Part shown: positions 6,895-14,632 of the stretch, piece by piece
Position numbering within the stretch: the stretch's first letter is position 1
Layout of the letters: each line of letters opens with the position of its first letter
The notes under the pieces: generated by a model
What the model was told of the DNA's origin: nothing
Database searches by the model: none
Seen by the model: the letters and a program-made list of their open reading frames with translations, nothing else
Assembly: GCA_934615635.1 (NCBI GenBank)
Contig: CAKTTT010000008.1
Location: forward strand, 1-25,876
From: an uncultured Eubacteriales bacterium
GTDB lineage: Bacteria; Bacillota; Clostridia; Oscillospirales; Acutalibacteraceae
Direction: 5' to 3'
DNA: 25,876 nucleotides
Made by a program: the position numbers and the translations under genes

Positions 6895-9366
6895 TTATTC
6901 CTGCTCCTCCTGGGAGAGCTTCATCTCCAGCCACTGCTGGCGGGTGATCAGCACCTGCCGGGGCTTGCTGCCCTCGTGGGGGCCGACGATTCCCCGCTGT
7001 TCCATTTCGTCGATGATGCGTCCCGCCCGGGCGTATCCCAGGCGCAGCCGCCGCTGCAGCAGGGAGGTGGAGGCCATGCCGGCTTCCACCACCACTTCGA
7101 TGGCCTGCGGCAGCATGTCGTCTCCCTCACCGGCGTCATCTTCCTCGCCGGAGCCGCCCGCTTTGGAGGAGGATTTGCCGCTAGCCGCGGCCTGCCGTTC
7201 GATCTCCTGCATCACGTTTTCATCATATTCCTGCTGTTCGGAGGCTTTGAGGAAGTCCACCACCGACTCCACCTCCCGGTTGCTGACAAAGCAGCCCTGC
7301 ACCCGCATAGGCTTGGGCAAACCCACCGGCATGAAGAGCATATCGCCCTTGCCCAGCAGCTTTTCCGCGCCGCCGGTATCCAGGATGGTGCGGCTGTCCA
7401 CGGCGGAGGCCACCGTCAACGCCAGCCGGGAAGGAATGTTGGCCTTGATCAGGCCGGTGATAACGTCCACGGAGGGGCGCTGGGTGGCGATCACCAGATG
7501 CATACCCGCCGCCCGGGCCATCTGGGCCAGACGGATGATGGCATCCTCCACCTCGCTGGCGGCGGCCATCATCAGGTCGGCCAGCTCGTCGATGACGATG
7601 AGGATCAGCGGCAGAGGCTGGAGGGTATCGCTTTTGCGCGCCAGGGCGTTGTAGGAGCTCAGATCCCGGACGTTGTTTTCCGCAAAGGTCTTATACCGGC
7701 TGAGCATCTCCGTCACCGCCCAGCCCAGGGCGCCGGCGGCCTTGCGGGGATCCGTCACCACCGGCACCAGCAGATGGGGGATGCCGTTGTAGATGCCGAA
7801 TTCCACCTGCTTCGGATCGATCAGCAGCATACGCACGTCCGTGGGAGAGGAACGGTACAGGATGCTCTGGATCATGGAGTTGGTGCAGACGGATTTACCC
7901 GAGCCAGTGGTTCCGGCAATCAGCAAATGAGGCATCTTGGCCAGATCCGCCAGCACGATCTGGCCGGCGATATCCCGGCCCAGCGCCACAGTGAGCTTGC
8001 TTTTGGCCGTGGAGAACTCATTGGAATCGATCAGTTCCCGCAGGCAGACGGACCGGCTGACCTTGTTGGGGACCTCGATGCCCACGGCGGCCTTGTTGGG
8101 GATGGGCGCCTCGATGCGCACGCCGGTGGTGGCTAGGCGGAGAGCAAGATCGTCCGCCAGGCCGGTGATACGGCTGATTTTCACCCCCGCGCTGGGCTGC
8201 AGCTCATACCGGGTGACGGTGGGGCCGCGGGAGATATCCACCACCCTGGTGCTGACGCCGAACTCCTTTAGGGTATTGACCAGGGTGTCGGCGTTGGCCT
8301 GCTGTTCCAGAGCGGCCTTGTCGTCGTCCACCGGGGTAGATTCGTCCAGCAGGGAAATGGGGGGATAACGGTAGCTGTCCGCCTCTTCGTCCATATAAGC
8401 GGGCTTCTTTTTTTCCTGAGGCGGTTCCGGCGCGGGTTCCTCTCCCGCCGCCGGTTCTTCCTCCCGCTTCTTCGGCTTGCCCATGATATCGTCCAGCTTG
8501 GGCAGCGGCCGCTCGCTTTCCGCCAGCATATCGGCGGCTGCCTTTTCCAGGGCCGCCAGCTTATCCGACTTGGTTGCCGCATCCTCCTCCGCAGCTTCCG
8601 GGACGAGGGGTTTTTCCGCTTTCACGGGATGAGCGGGCAGATCCGCATATCCATCGCCCAGATCCACATCGATCGGCTGGGCGTTTCGCTTTTCCGCGCT
8701 GGCGATCATGGCGTTTTCAATGGTTTGCTTGGTTTTCTGCACCGGCTTCCAGGCCGCCCGGAACAGGGAAAGGATGGTGGTGCCGGTCACCAGCATCAGA
8801 AATACGAAGATCAACAGACAAATGATGATTTTCGCGCCGATATCCGTAAAGAAATATTCCAGCGGATACCCCAGGATGACCCCCATGAAGCCGCCGCCGA
8901 TGAGATGCTTGCCGTTGACGTATCCCTTCCCCAAAAAGGAAAAGAAGCCGTTGCCCGGCTCGGCCGGAATGTTCATGGTGAACACCTGGATGGCGCCGCC
9001 GATCATCATCAGCAGCAGGAGGCATTGCCACAGCTTGGAGCTGACCGAGCCGACGGGCTTGTCCATGGCGCAGATGACGGCGATATAGATCAAAAGCACG
9101 GGCAGTATATAGGAACAAATACCGAACAGGCCCAGCACAAAGTTGTGCAGCGCCTTCCAGACGTTGCCGCCGGGGATGAGAACGATGCACAGCAGCAGCA
9201 GCGCCGCGGCAAAAAGCAGGATCGCCGCCGTCTGATGTCGTGCCGACGTGATGGCCGCCGCCTTGCTCCTCCCGCCGGCGGTGGCGGTGCGCTTTTTCCC
9301 CGTGGAGCCGGTTTTGCCGCGGCCGGCGCCGGAGGTGGTGGAAGAAGAGCGCTTTTTCTGTGCCAT
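6895..9366 (-). CDS. ftsK: DNA translocase FtsK/SpoIIIE
   Basis: An 823-residue DNA pump that moves chromosomes through the division or sporulation septum. A basic Ser/Thr-rich N-terminus (1-45) precedes four membrane helices (about 46-64, 75-100, 113-131 and 160-200). A charged linker (~210-340) follows, then the alpha/beta motor: Walker A GTTGSGKS (485-492) and Walker B LILIVIDELADL (587-598). The C-terminal gamma winged helix (about 755-810, with GYARAGRIIDEMEQRGIVG) reads SRS/KOPS-type DNA. The ATG at 9366 was preferred because GAGGAGG (9375-9381) lies 8 bases upstream; upstream in-frame codons would cross the divergent promoters. In a spore former this is the expected SpoIIIE-class protein. 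The length is usual for Firmicutes. Confidence 0.96.
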   Translation of the reverse strand: MAQKKRSSSTTSGAGRGKTGSTGKKRTATAGGRSKAAAITSARHQTAAILLFAAALLLLCIVLIPGGNVWKALHNFVLGLFGICSYILPVLLIYIAVICAMDKPVGSVSSKLWQCLLLLMMIGGAIQVFTMNIPAEPGNGFFSFLGKGYVNGKHLIGGGFMGVILGYPLEYFFTDIGAKIIICLLIFVFLMLVTGTTILSLFRAAWKPVQKTKQTIENAMIASAEKRNAQPIDVDLGDGYADLPAHPVKAEKPLVPEAAEEDAATKSDKLAALEKAAADMLAESERPLPKLDDIMGKPKKREEEPAAGEEPAPEPPQEKKKPAYMDEEADSYRYPPISLLDESTPVDDDKAALEQQANADTLVNTLKEFGVSTRVVDISRGPTVTRYELQPSAGVKISRITGLADDLALRLATTGVRIEAPIPNKAAVGIEVPNKVSRSVCLRELIDSNEFSTAKSKLTVALGRDIAGQIVLADLAKMPHLLIAGTTGSGKSVCTNSMIQSILYRSSPTDVRMLLIDPKQVEFGIYNGIPHLLVPVVTDPRKAAGALGWAVTEMLSRYKTFAENNVRDLSSYNALARKSDTLQPLPLILIVIDELADLMMAAASEVEDAIIRLAQMARAAGMHLVIATQRPSVDVITGLIKANIPSRLALTVASAVDSRTILDTGGAEKLLGKGDMLFMPVGLPKPMRVQGCFVSNREVESVVDFLKASEQQEYDENVMQEIERQAAASGKSSSKAGGSGEEDDAGEGDDMLPQAIEVVVEAGMASTSLLQRRLRLGYARAGRIIDEMEQRGIVGPHEGSKPRQVLITRQQWLEMKLSQEEQE

Positions 9367-9405
9367 GTAATTGGCCTCCTCATGCAAGTGTCTTATGACT
9401 ATTGT

Positions 9406-9411
9406 AGTATA
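9406..9411 (-). promoter_or_regulatory. -10 element of ftsK
   Basis: TATACT on the minus strand, about 40 bases before the ftsK ATG. No convincing -35 hexamer is visible at 16-18 bases. It is back to back with the promoter at 9452-9480. Confidence 0.4.
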
Positions 9412-9451
9412 AAACGGTGGGAAATGCAACACGGACAGGGACAGGTTTCCC

Positions 9452-9480
9452 TTGCATTCGCAAGGCTTTTTCGCTATGAT
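9452..9480 (+). promoter_or_regulatory. Sigma-A promoter of the flavin-binding protein gene
   Basis: TTGCAT (9452-9457), a 17-base spacer and TATGAT (9475-9480) make a strong vegetative promoter. An AAGGGGAGG ribosome site (9524-9532) lies downstream and fixes the start at 9542. Confidence 0.75.
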
Positions 9481-9541
9481 AGAGAAAAGGGCGCCCGATC
9501 GCGGGGATACCGTACGCCGAATGAAGGGGAGGAACGCGTTT

Positions 9542-10030
9542 ATGCGGGGGATGCGCAATGGAAAGCGGCAGACAAGCTATGACCGGGCGAGAGAGATCCT
9601 GAAGCAGGCGGCGTATGGGGTGCTCTCCACGAGCTGCGAGGACGGCCTGCCCTATGGGGTTCCCCTGTGCCATGTCCTCACCGGCAACAGCATCTATTTT
9701 CATTGTGCCGCGGAAGGGCAGAAGCTGGACAATCTCATGCGGGACGGCCGCGCCTGCCTGACCGTGGTCTCTGCCGCCAAGAATTTGGGGAACCGGTTGA
9801 GCATGGCTTATGAAAGCGCCATGGCTTTCGGCGTGGTGCGTCTGGTGTACGGTGAGGATGAGCGTCTGGCCGCCATGCGGCTGCTCAGCGACAAGTATGC
9901 GCCGGATTTGAAGCGGGAGGAGCTGGAAAGATACATCGGCCGCCAGGGCGCGGATACCATGATCCTGCGGATGGAAGTGGAATATATCGTAGGGAAAGCA
10001 GGGCATCCGGAGGAGCTGAAAGGGCTGTAG
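9542..10030 (+). CDS. Pyridoxamine 5'-phosphate oxidase-like flavin-binding protein (NimA family)
   Basis: A 162-residue protein of the split-barrel FMN-binding fold. Family marks are YGVLSTSCEDGLPYGVPL (about residues 22-39), the strand IYFHCAAEGQKLDNL, and CLTVV, typical of the NimA/PPOX-like group that often acts on flavin or nitro compounds or binds haem. The exact substrate is unknown. The start at 9542 was chosen because AAGGGGAGG lies 9 bases upstream; ATGs at 9521 and 9551 are alternatives. It is monocistronic: a strong promoter lies before it and a 13-bp-stem terminator after it. Confidence 0.88.
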   Translation: MRGMRNGKRQTSYDRAREILKQAAYGVLSTSCEDGLPYGVPLCHVLTGNSIYFHCAAEGQKLDNLMRDGRACLTVVSAAKNLGNRLSMAYESAMAFGVVRLVYGEDERLAAMRLLSDKYAPDLKREELERYIGRQGADTMILRMEVEYIVGKAGHPEELKGL

Positions 10031-10093
10031 AAATGGGAGCGGGCGTGTTCCGAGACGGCCACTCTTGGACAAAGATATACCGGCATAATGGAG

Positions 10094-10136
10094 AAATCGC
10101 TTGGGAGCCATGGATCTGGTCCCAAGCGATTTTATT
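10094..10136 (+). terminator. Intrinsic terminator of the flavin-binding protein gene
   Basis: AAATCGCTTGGGA (10094-10106) pairs perfectly with TCCCAAGCGATTT (10120-10132) around a 13-base loop. The stem runs into TTTTATT on the plus strand. Confidence 0.85.
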
Positions 10137-10381
10137 CGCTTTGTGAATAGATATGCACATTTCAGCCGCGAACGGATAGAGATCCCCATGCGCCCGGATT
10201 GCGTTTGGTTATCGGGTGATAGGAGCCCCATGCGTCTTCCCCAAGTGTCGACCGGCTGGAATGACGCCGCCCGCCGAGGGATCGGCGGGCATAATCGCGC
10301 TTTACACCTGTTTAGGCTGCAGAGCCCTCCATTCGCAGTGGGCATCCGCCGGGCCCTGCAACCGGAAAGCGGGATTTTTCC
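10137..10381. other. Gene-free leader region with one inverted repeat
   Basis: No supported gene is visible. GCCCGCCGA (10269-10277) pairs with TCGGCGGGC (10282-10290) around GGGA, a 9-bp stem without a U-tract. The open frame running through this region into the helicase gene is not a real extension, because the helicase has its own promoter and ribosome site at 10382-10433. Confidence 0.5.
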
Positions 10382-10410
10382 TTGTCATTTCCCGCAAGAT
10401 ATGGTATGCT
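10382..10410 (+). promoter_or_regulatory. Sigma-A promoter of the helicase-nuclease gene
   Basis: TTGTCA (10382-10387), a 17-base spacer and TATGCT (10405-10410). A GGAGG (10429-10433) lies 6 bases before the ATG at 10440, which decides the start. Confidence 0.7.
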
Positions 10411-10439
10411 ATAAACATACGTTCTTTTGGAGGCCGGAC

Positions 10440-12779
10440 ATGGATACTATCATCACCATCGCGGTGCGGGAACTGGTGGAATTTGTGCTCCGCGGCGGCA
10501 GCATCGACAATCGCTTCGGCGGACTGGATCGGATGGCGGAGGGCTCCCGCATCCACCGCAGGCTGCAGAAAGCCGCCGGCGAAAGCTATCAGGCGGAGGT
10601 GCCCCTTTCTCTGGAAAGCCGCTGCGGCGCCCTCCGGCTGCTGGTGGAGGGACGGGCGGACGGCGTTTATACCGACGGCGAGGGGATGGTGGTGGATGAG
10701 ATTAAGACCACCGGCGCGCCGCTGGAACTGATTACGGAGGATTTCAATCCCCTTCACTGGGCGCAGGCCATGTGTTACGCCCATATGCTCTGCGTCCGGG
10801 AGGGCTGGGAGACCATGCGGGTCCGGCTGACCTATTATCAGGTGGACACCGACGAAATCAGACGGTTTATCCGCGCGTACACGGCGGATGAGCTGGCCGC
10901 TTTTTATGCCGATCTGCTGGAGCGGTACCGCCGCTGGGGGGAGCGCCGGCAGGATTGGGAGGGGACGCGGGATGCTTCTATCAAGGCGACCGCGTTTCCC
11001 TATCCGCATTATCGCCCGGGGCAGCGCCGGCTGGCGGAGGCGGTTTACCGCACCGCGCGGGACGGCGGCCGGCTCTTTTGTCAGGCGCCCACCGGCATCG
11101 GCAAGACTATCTCCACCCTTTTTCCGGCAATCAAGGCCATTGGGGAGGGGATAGCGGATAAGATCTTTTATCTCACCGCCAAAACCATCACCCGGCAGGT
11201 GGCGGAAAGCGCCTGCGACGCCATGCGGGCGGGCGGCCTCCGGCTGAAAACCGTCACGCTGACAGCCAAGGATAAAATCTGCTTTCTGGAGCGGCGCAAC
11301 TGCAACCCGGACGCCTGTCCCTATGCCGACGGCCATTTTGACCGGGTCAACGGAGCGCTGGAGGAGATGCTGGAGCGGGAGGAGGCGTTCACCCGGGAGA
11401 AGGTGGAGACGTACGCCCGCCGCCATCGGGTTTGCCCCTTTGAGCTGGCGCTGGATCTGACCCTGTGGTGCGACGTTATCATCGCGGACTACAATTATAT
11501 TTTCGACCCCCAGGTCTATCTGCGGCGATTTTTCACCGGCGGACCGGGGCCTTATGTCTTTCTCATCGATGAGGCCCATAATCTGGTGGACCGGGCCCGG
11601 GAGATGTATTCCGCCGGACTGCGCAAATCGGATTTTCTGCAGATGAGCCGGGCGCTGGGCAAAAAGGACAAGCTCCGCCGTTCCCTGGCGGGGATCAACA
11701 CCGCCATGATCGCCATGCGCAAGGAATGTGGCGAGGCGGGCTGTCTCAGGCGGGAGGAGCCCTATCGGGAATTCCACAAGCAGCTGGCCCGGACGGCGGC
11801 GGACTGCGAGGAGTGGCTGCAGCAGCATCCTCACGCGCCGGAGGAGGAACAACTGCTGAACCTGTATTTCGGTGTGCTCTCCTTCCTGCGGATCGCGGAA
11901 TTATATGACGAACGGTATATCACATCGGTGGAGGCCAAGGGGAGCGAGGTGGCCCTCCGCCTGTTCTGTCTGGATCCCTCTTATCTTTTGAGCAAGGCCA
12001 TGGAGCGGGGTCGGGCTTCCGTCCTCTTTTCCGCCACCTTGACCCCGCTGGATTACTTCGTATCCGTCCTGGGAGGGGATGAGAGCGCCAGGCGGCTGAC
12101 CCTGGCCTCTCCCTTCCCGGCGGAGAACCTCTGTCTGTTGGTGTCCGACCGGATCAGCACCAAATATAAGGACCGCCGGGAGAGTCTGGGTCCGGTAGCG
12201 GACCAGATCGCCCTGACGGTCGGCGCAAAAAGAGGAAATTATCTGGTATATTTTCCCTCCTACGCCTATCTGCAGGAGGTATATGAGGTGTTCCAGGAGC
12301 GATATCCGGACATCCCCACCCTGGTGCAGCGCAGCGGCATGGAGGAGGAGGAGCGGGAGGCGTTTCTGGAACGGTTTCAGGCGGGAGGAATGGATTCCCT
12401 GATAGGATTCTGCGTACTGGGAGGCATTTATGCCGAGGGGATCGATTTGCGGGGGGAAAGACTGATCGGCACGGTGATTGTGGGGGTGGGACTGCCCCAG
12501 ATCGGCCCGGAACAGGATATGATCCGGGATTATTACGACCGGCAGGGCGGCCGCGGCTTCGATTACGCCTACCGTTATCCGGGAATGAACAAGGTGCTGC
12601 AGGCCGCCGGCCGGGTGATCCGGGACGAGAGGGACCGGGGCGTGGTGGTGCTGATCGACCAGCGGTTTACTTCTCCCGCCTATCGGCCGCTGTTTCCGGA
12701 GCACTGGCGGCATTATGCCGCGGTGAGGAGCGGCGTGGCGCTAGAGGAACGGCTGCATCGGTTTTGGGCGGGGAACTGA
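10440..12779 (+). CDS. Fe-S XPD/DinG-type DNA helicase with N-terminal PD-(D/E)XK nuclease domain
   Basis: A 779-residue fusion. Residues ~1-170 look like a RecB/Cas4-type nuclease: EGRAD (Asp74), DEIKTT (Glu87-x-Lys89) and QAMCY (Gln109, Tyr113) fit the D / ExK / QxxxY motif order. The superfamily-2 motor follows: Walker A APTGIGKT (216-223); Cys281, Cys288, Cys293 and Cys332 spaced as in the XPD/DinG 4Fe-4S domain; DEAH (377-380); and the C-terminal half with YFPSYAYL, GIYAEGIDLRG and QAAGRVIRDERDRG. Predicted role is 5'-3' DNA unwinding coupled to nuclease trimming in repair. The start is set by the promoter and GGAGG just upstream. Firmicute DinG normally carries a DEDD exonuclease instead, so this is a different architecture; similar fusions exist in Clostridia to my knowledge, but no named gene is claimed. 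Confidence 0.9.
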   Translation: MDTIITIAVRELVEFVLRGGSIDNRFGGLDRMAEGSRIHRRLQKAAGESYQAEVPLSLESRCGALRLLVEGRADGVYTDGEGMVVDEIKTTGAPLELITEDFNPLHWAQAMCYAHMLCVREGWETMRVRLTYYQVDTDEIRRFIRAYTADELAAFYADLLERYRRWGERRQDWEGTRDASIKATAFPYPHYRPGQRRLAEAVYRTARDGGRLFCQAPTGIGKTISTLFPAIKAIGEGIADKIFYLTAKTITRQVAESACDAMRAGGLRLKTVTLTAKDKICFLERRNCNPDACPYADGHFDRVNGALEEMLEREEAFTREKVETYARRHRVCPFELALDLTLWCDVIIADYNYIFDPQVYLRRFFTGGPGPYVFLIDEAHNLVDRAREMYSAGLRKSDFLQMSRALGKKDKLRRSLAGINTAMIAMRKECGEAGCLRREEPYREFHKQLARTAADCEEWLQQHPHAPEEEQLLNLYFGVLSFLRIAELYDERYITSVEAKGSEVALRLFCLDPSYLLSKAMERGRASVLFSATLTPLDYFVSVLGGDESARRLTLASPFPAENLCLLVSDRISTKYKDRRESLGPVADQIALTVGAKRGNYLVYFPSYAYLQEVYEVFQERYPDIPTLVQRSGMEEEEREAFLERFQAGGMDSLIGFCVLGGIYAEGIDLRGERLIGTVIVGVGLPQIGPEQDMIRDYYDRQGGRGFDYAYRYPGMNKVLQAAGRVIRDERDRGVVVLIDQRFTSPAYRPLFPEHWRHYAAVRSGVALEERLHRFWAGN

Positions 12780-12909
12780 CCGGCTGATTCACACAAGCCG
12801 GCGGGCAGCGCCGGCCTGCATGGTGGGCGCGGCAGGCGGCGCAGTCCCCGTGCCGGGGGCATTTCCGCCGTTTGCAGGGACAGGCGGCGGGCAAATCAGG
12901 TTTTTCCAT
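12667..12909 (-). CDS. Small Cys-rich protein with a CPCxxxxCPRHGxCxxCxxHH motif
   Basis: An 80-residue frame starting inside the last codons of the pseudouridine synthase gene (14-base overlap), with AAAGGGG 7 bases before the ATG, so translational coupling is likely. Residues 9-32 carry Cys/His pairs (ACPCKRRKCPRHGDCAACRA, then HH and CPPAC) that suggest a small metal-binding module; I recall similar short proteins in Clostridia, without a known function. The last ~45 residues (Pro/Arg/Ala-rich, 12667-12779) lie antisense to the helicase 3' end and look unlike the rest. A single-base change near GCTTGTGTGA (about 12791-12800) would end the protein just after CPPAC, so the tail may be an extension by stop loss. 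The N-terminal half is well supported, the tail poorly. Confidence 0.6.
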   Translation of the reverse strand: MEKPDLPAACPCKRRKCPRHGDCAACRAHHAGRRCPPACVNQPVSSPPKTDAAVPLAPRRSSPRHNAASAPETAADRREK

Positions 12910-13882
12910 GGATGCGCCCCTTTCGGAATTCCTCCACAAACCAGACGTCGCCGATGGAGAACTCCCGTCCGTTGAGATAGGCCAGCTCCTCCGCCGGGGT
13001 CTGAAAGGCGAACCGCAGCTTATAGGAACACAATGCCTGGCGGTTGAAGCCGGTTCCCCGATTCAGAGCGTTGGACCCGTATTTGCCGTCCCCCAGCAGC
13101 GGGTGGCCGATGGAGGCCAGATGCGCCCGGATTTGATGGGTGCGTCCGGTGAGAAGCTGGATTTCCAGCAGGGACAGCCCTTCCCGTTCCTCCAGCACTC
13201 GGTAACGGGTGGCGATGGAACGGGCGCCCTCCCGGCGGCCGCCAGAGGCGGCGTCCAAAACGGTGACCTGATTGCGTTTTTCATCCTTTTCCAGATAGCC
13301 CAGGAGGGTATCCTCTTTTTTTTTCAATATCCCGTGGACGATGCAGAGGTAATATTTCTCAATTTCCCGGTTCTTCAGCTTGTCGTTGAGAATGCGCAGG
13401 GCCGCGGCGGTTTTGGCAGCGATGACGATGCCGCAGGTGTTCCGGTCGATCCGGTTGACCAGGGCGGGGGCGAAGCTGTTTTCCGCCGCCGGGTCGTATT
13501 CCCCTTTTTCATAGAGATACCGCTGTACCCGGGCGATGAGGGTATCCCTGAATTCCCTGTCGTCCGGATGCACCAGCAGCCCCGCTTTTTTATTCAGCAG
13601 CAGCAGATGGGCGTCCTCATATACGATGTCCAACTGCCGGGAGGCGGTGAGAAAATCATAGACCGGGGCGGTTTCCGTCAGGAATTCCTCCTTGACGTAA
13701 AGGGTCAGCACATCTCCCGGCTGCAGGCGGGTGGAGATGTCGCACCGTTTCCCGTTGAGCTTGATATCCTTTTGGCGGATATATTTATACATCATGGAGA
13801 CGGGCAGGTTGCGGAAGGTTTTGGTGAGAAACTTATCCAGCCGCTGGCCCGCGTCGTTTTTCTCGATGGTGACGGTCTTCAT
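12896..13882 (-). CDS. RluA-family 23S rRNA/tRNA pseudouridine synthase (RluC/RluD-like)
   Basis: A 328-residue enzyme that converts specific uridines to pseudouridine in structured RNA. An S4 RNA-binding domain occupies about residues 12-65 (AGQRLDKFL ... INGK-like KLNGKRCDIS). The catalytic domain has the aspartate Asp146 in VNRIDRNTCGIVIAAK and the later motifs LLTGRTHQIRAHLASIGHPLLGDGKYG. Which uridine it modifies cannot be told from the sequence. A strong promoter precedes it (13939-13966), divergent from pyrE, and a small Cys-rich gene overlaps its 3' end. Confidence 0.93.
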   Translation of the reverse strand: MKTVTIEKNDAGQRLDKFLTKTFRNLPVSMMYKYIRQKDIKLNGKRCDISTRLQPGDVLTLYVKEEFLTETAPVYDFLTASRQLDIVYEDAHLLLLNKKAGLLVHPDDREFRDTLIARVQRYLYEKGEYDPAAENSFAPALVNRIDRNTCGIVIAAKTAAALRILNDKLKNREIEKYYLCIVHGILKKKEDTLLGYLEKDEKRNQVTVLDAASGGRREGARSIATRYRVLEEREGLSLLEIQLLTGRTHQIRAHLASIGHPLLGDGKYGSNALNRGTGFNRQALCSYKLRFAFQTPAEELAYLNGREFSIGDVWFVEEFRKGRIHGKT

Positions 13883-13938
13883 GGCGGTTACGCCCTTTCC
13901 GGTGGAATTTGTCCGGGGATCCGATTAGCCTTTCCGTT

Positions 13939-13966
13939 ATTATAACATGAAGCATGGCCTTTTCAA
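13939..13966 (-). promoter_or_regulatory. Sigma-A promoter of the pseudouridine synthase gene
   Basis: On the minus strand: TTGAAA (13966-13961), a 16-base spacer, TATAAT (13944-13939). Its -35 overlaps that of the divergent pyrE promoter. Confidence 0.75.
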
Positions 13967-13988
13967 ACGGGAAATTATTTGCTATAAT
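13960..13988 (+). promoter_or_regulatory. Promoter of pyrE-radC
   Basis: TTTTCA (13960-13965), a 17-base spacer and an extended -10 TGC-TATAAT (13980-13988). The transcript would start near 13995, which rules out ATGs at 13947 and 13995 and supports the ATG at 14031 with AGGGGG at 14017-14022. Confidence 0.65.
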
Positions 13989-14030
13989 AAACCAATGATC
14001 GGAAATACGGACAAGCAGGGGGAAATCGAT

Positions 14031-14606
14031 ATGTTGAGCAGAGAACGGGTTCTGGAGATTCTAAAAGAAGCGGGCGTATTGCTGGAGGGGCATTTTCTGC
14101 TTACCTCCGGTCGTCATTCCAACAAATATCTGCAGTGCGCGAAGATTTTTCGCAACACCAAATACAGCGAGGAGCTTTGCGCCGCGCTGGCGGAGCAGTT
14201 CCAGGAGGATCAGGTGGACGTGGTGATCGGCCCCGCTATGGGCGCGGTGCAGATGGCGTATGAGGTCAGCCGCTGGCTGAAATGCGAAAATTTCTTCACC
14301 GAACGGGAAAACGGCGCCATGGCCCTGCGCCGCGGCTTCGCCGTGCAGCCCGGCCAGAAGGTGCTGCTGGTGGAGGACGTCATCACCACCGGCGGTTCCG
14401 TGCGGGAGGTGCTGGAGCTGGTCCGGCAGGCCGGCGGCGACGTGGTAGGCGTGGGCTCCATCGTGGACCGCACCGGGGGAAGGATCGATTTCGGCGTGCC
14501 CTTCCGCCCGGTCATATCCTTGGAGGTGGAGTCCTGGGAGCCGGAGGAGTGCCCGCTGTGCAAGGCGGGAGCGCCGGCGCCCTATAAGCCGGGCAGCCGA
14601 AAATAA
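14031..14606 (+). CDS. pyrE: Orotate phosphoribosyltransferase
   Basis: A 191-residue enzyme joining orotate and PRPP to orotidine 5'-phosphate in pyrimidine synthesis. The PRPP-binding loop VLLVEDVITTGGS is at residues 111-123. The N-terminal LLEGHFLLTSGRHSNKYLQC (18-37) and GPAMGAVQMAYE are typical of the clostridial-type PyrE. It has its own promoter and a ribosome site AGGGGG 8 bases before the ATG. radC follows 26 bases later in the same direction, so the two are probably cotranscribed; no other pyr gene and no PyrR-like attenuator are visible. Confidence 0.95.
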   Translation: MLSRERVLEILKEAGVLLEGHFLLTSGRHSNKYLQCAKIFRNTKYSEELCAALAEQFQEDQVDVVIGPAMGAVQMAYEVSRWLKCENFFTERENGAMALRRGFAVQPGQKVLLVEDVITTGGSVREVLELVRQAGGDVVGVGSIVDRTGGRIDFGVPFRPVISLEVESWEPEECPLCKAGAPAPYKPGSRK

Positions 14607-14632
14607 GAGACATCGCCGGGCCGGAGGATCGA

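Noticed and set aside
6850..8136. A 428-codon plus-strand frame opposite ftsK
   Set aside because: Very His/Gln/Gly-rich and opposite the conserved motor domain; a GC-driven shadow.
9367..9558. N-terminal extension of FtsK by 64 residues
   Set aside because: It crosses the divergent promoters; the ATG at 9366 has a GAGGAGG at the right distance.
10101..10439. N-terminal extension of the helicase by 113 residues
   Set aside because: The extension crosses the previous gene's terminator hairpin and the helicase promoter (10382-10410); the ATG at 10440 has a GGAGG.
12872..13945. A 357-codon plus-strand frame opposite the pseudouridine synthase gene
   Set aside because: Antisense shadow of a full RluA-family enzyme; composition typical of reverse-strand reading.
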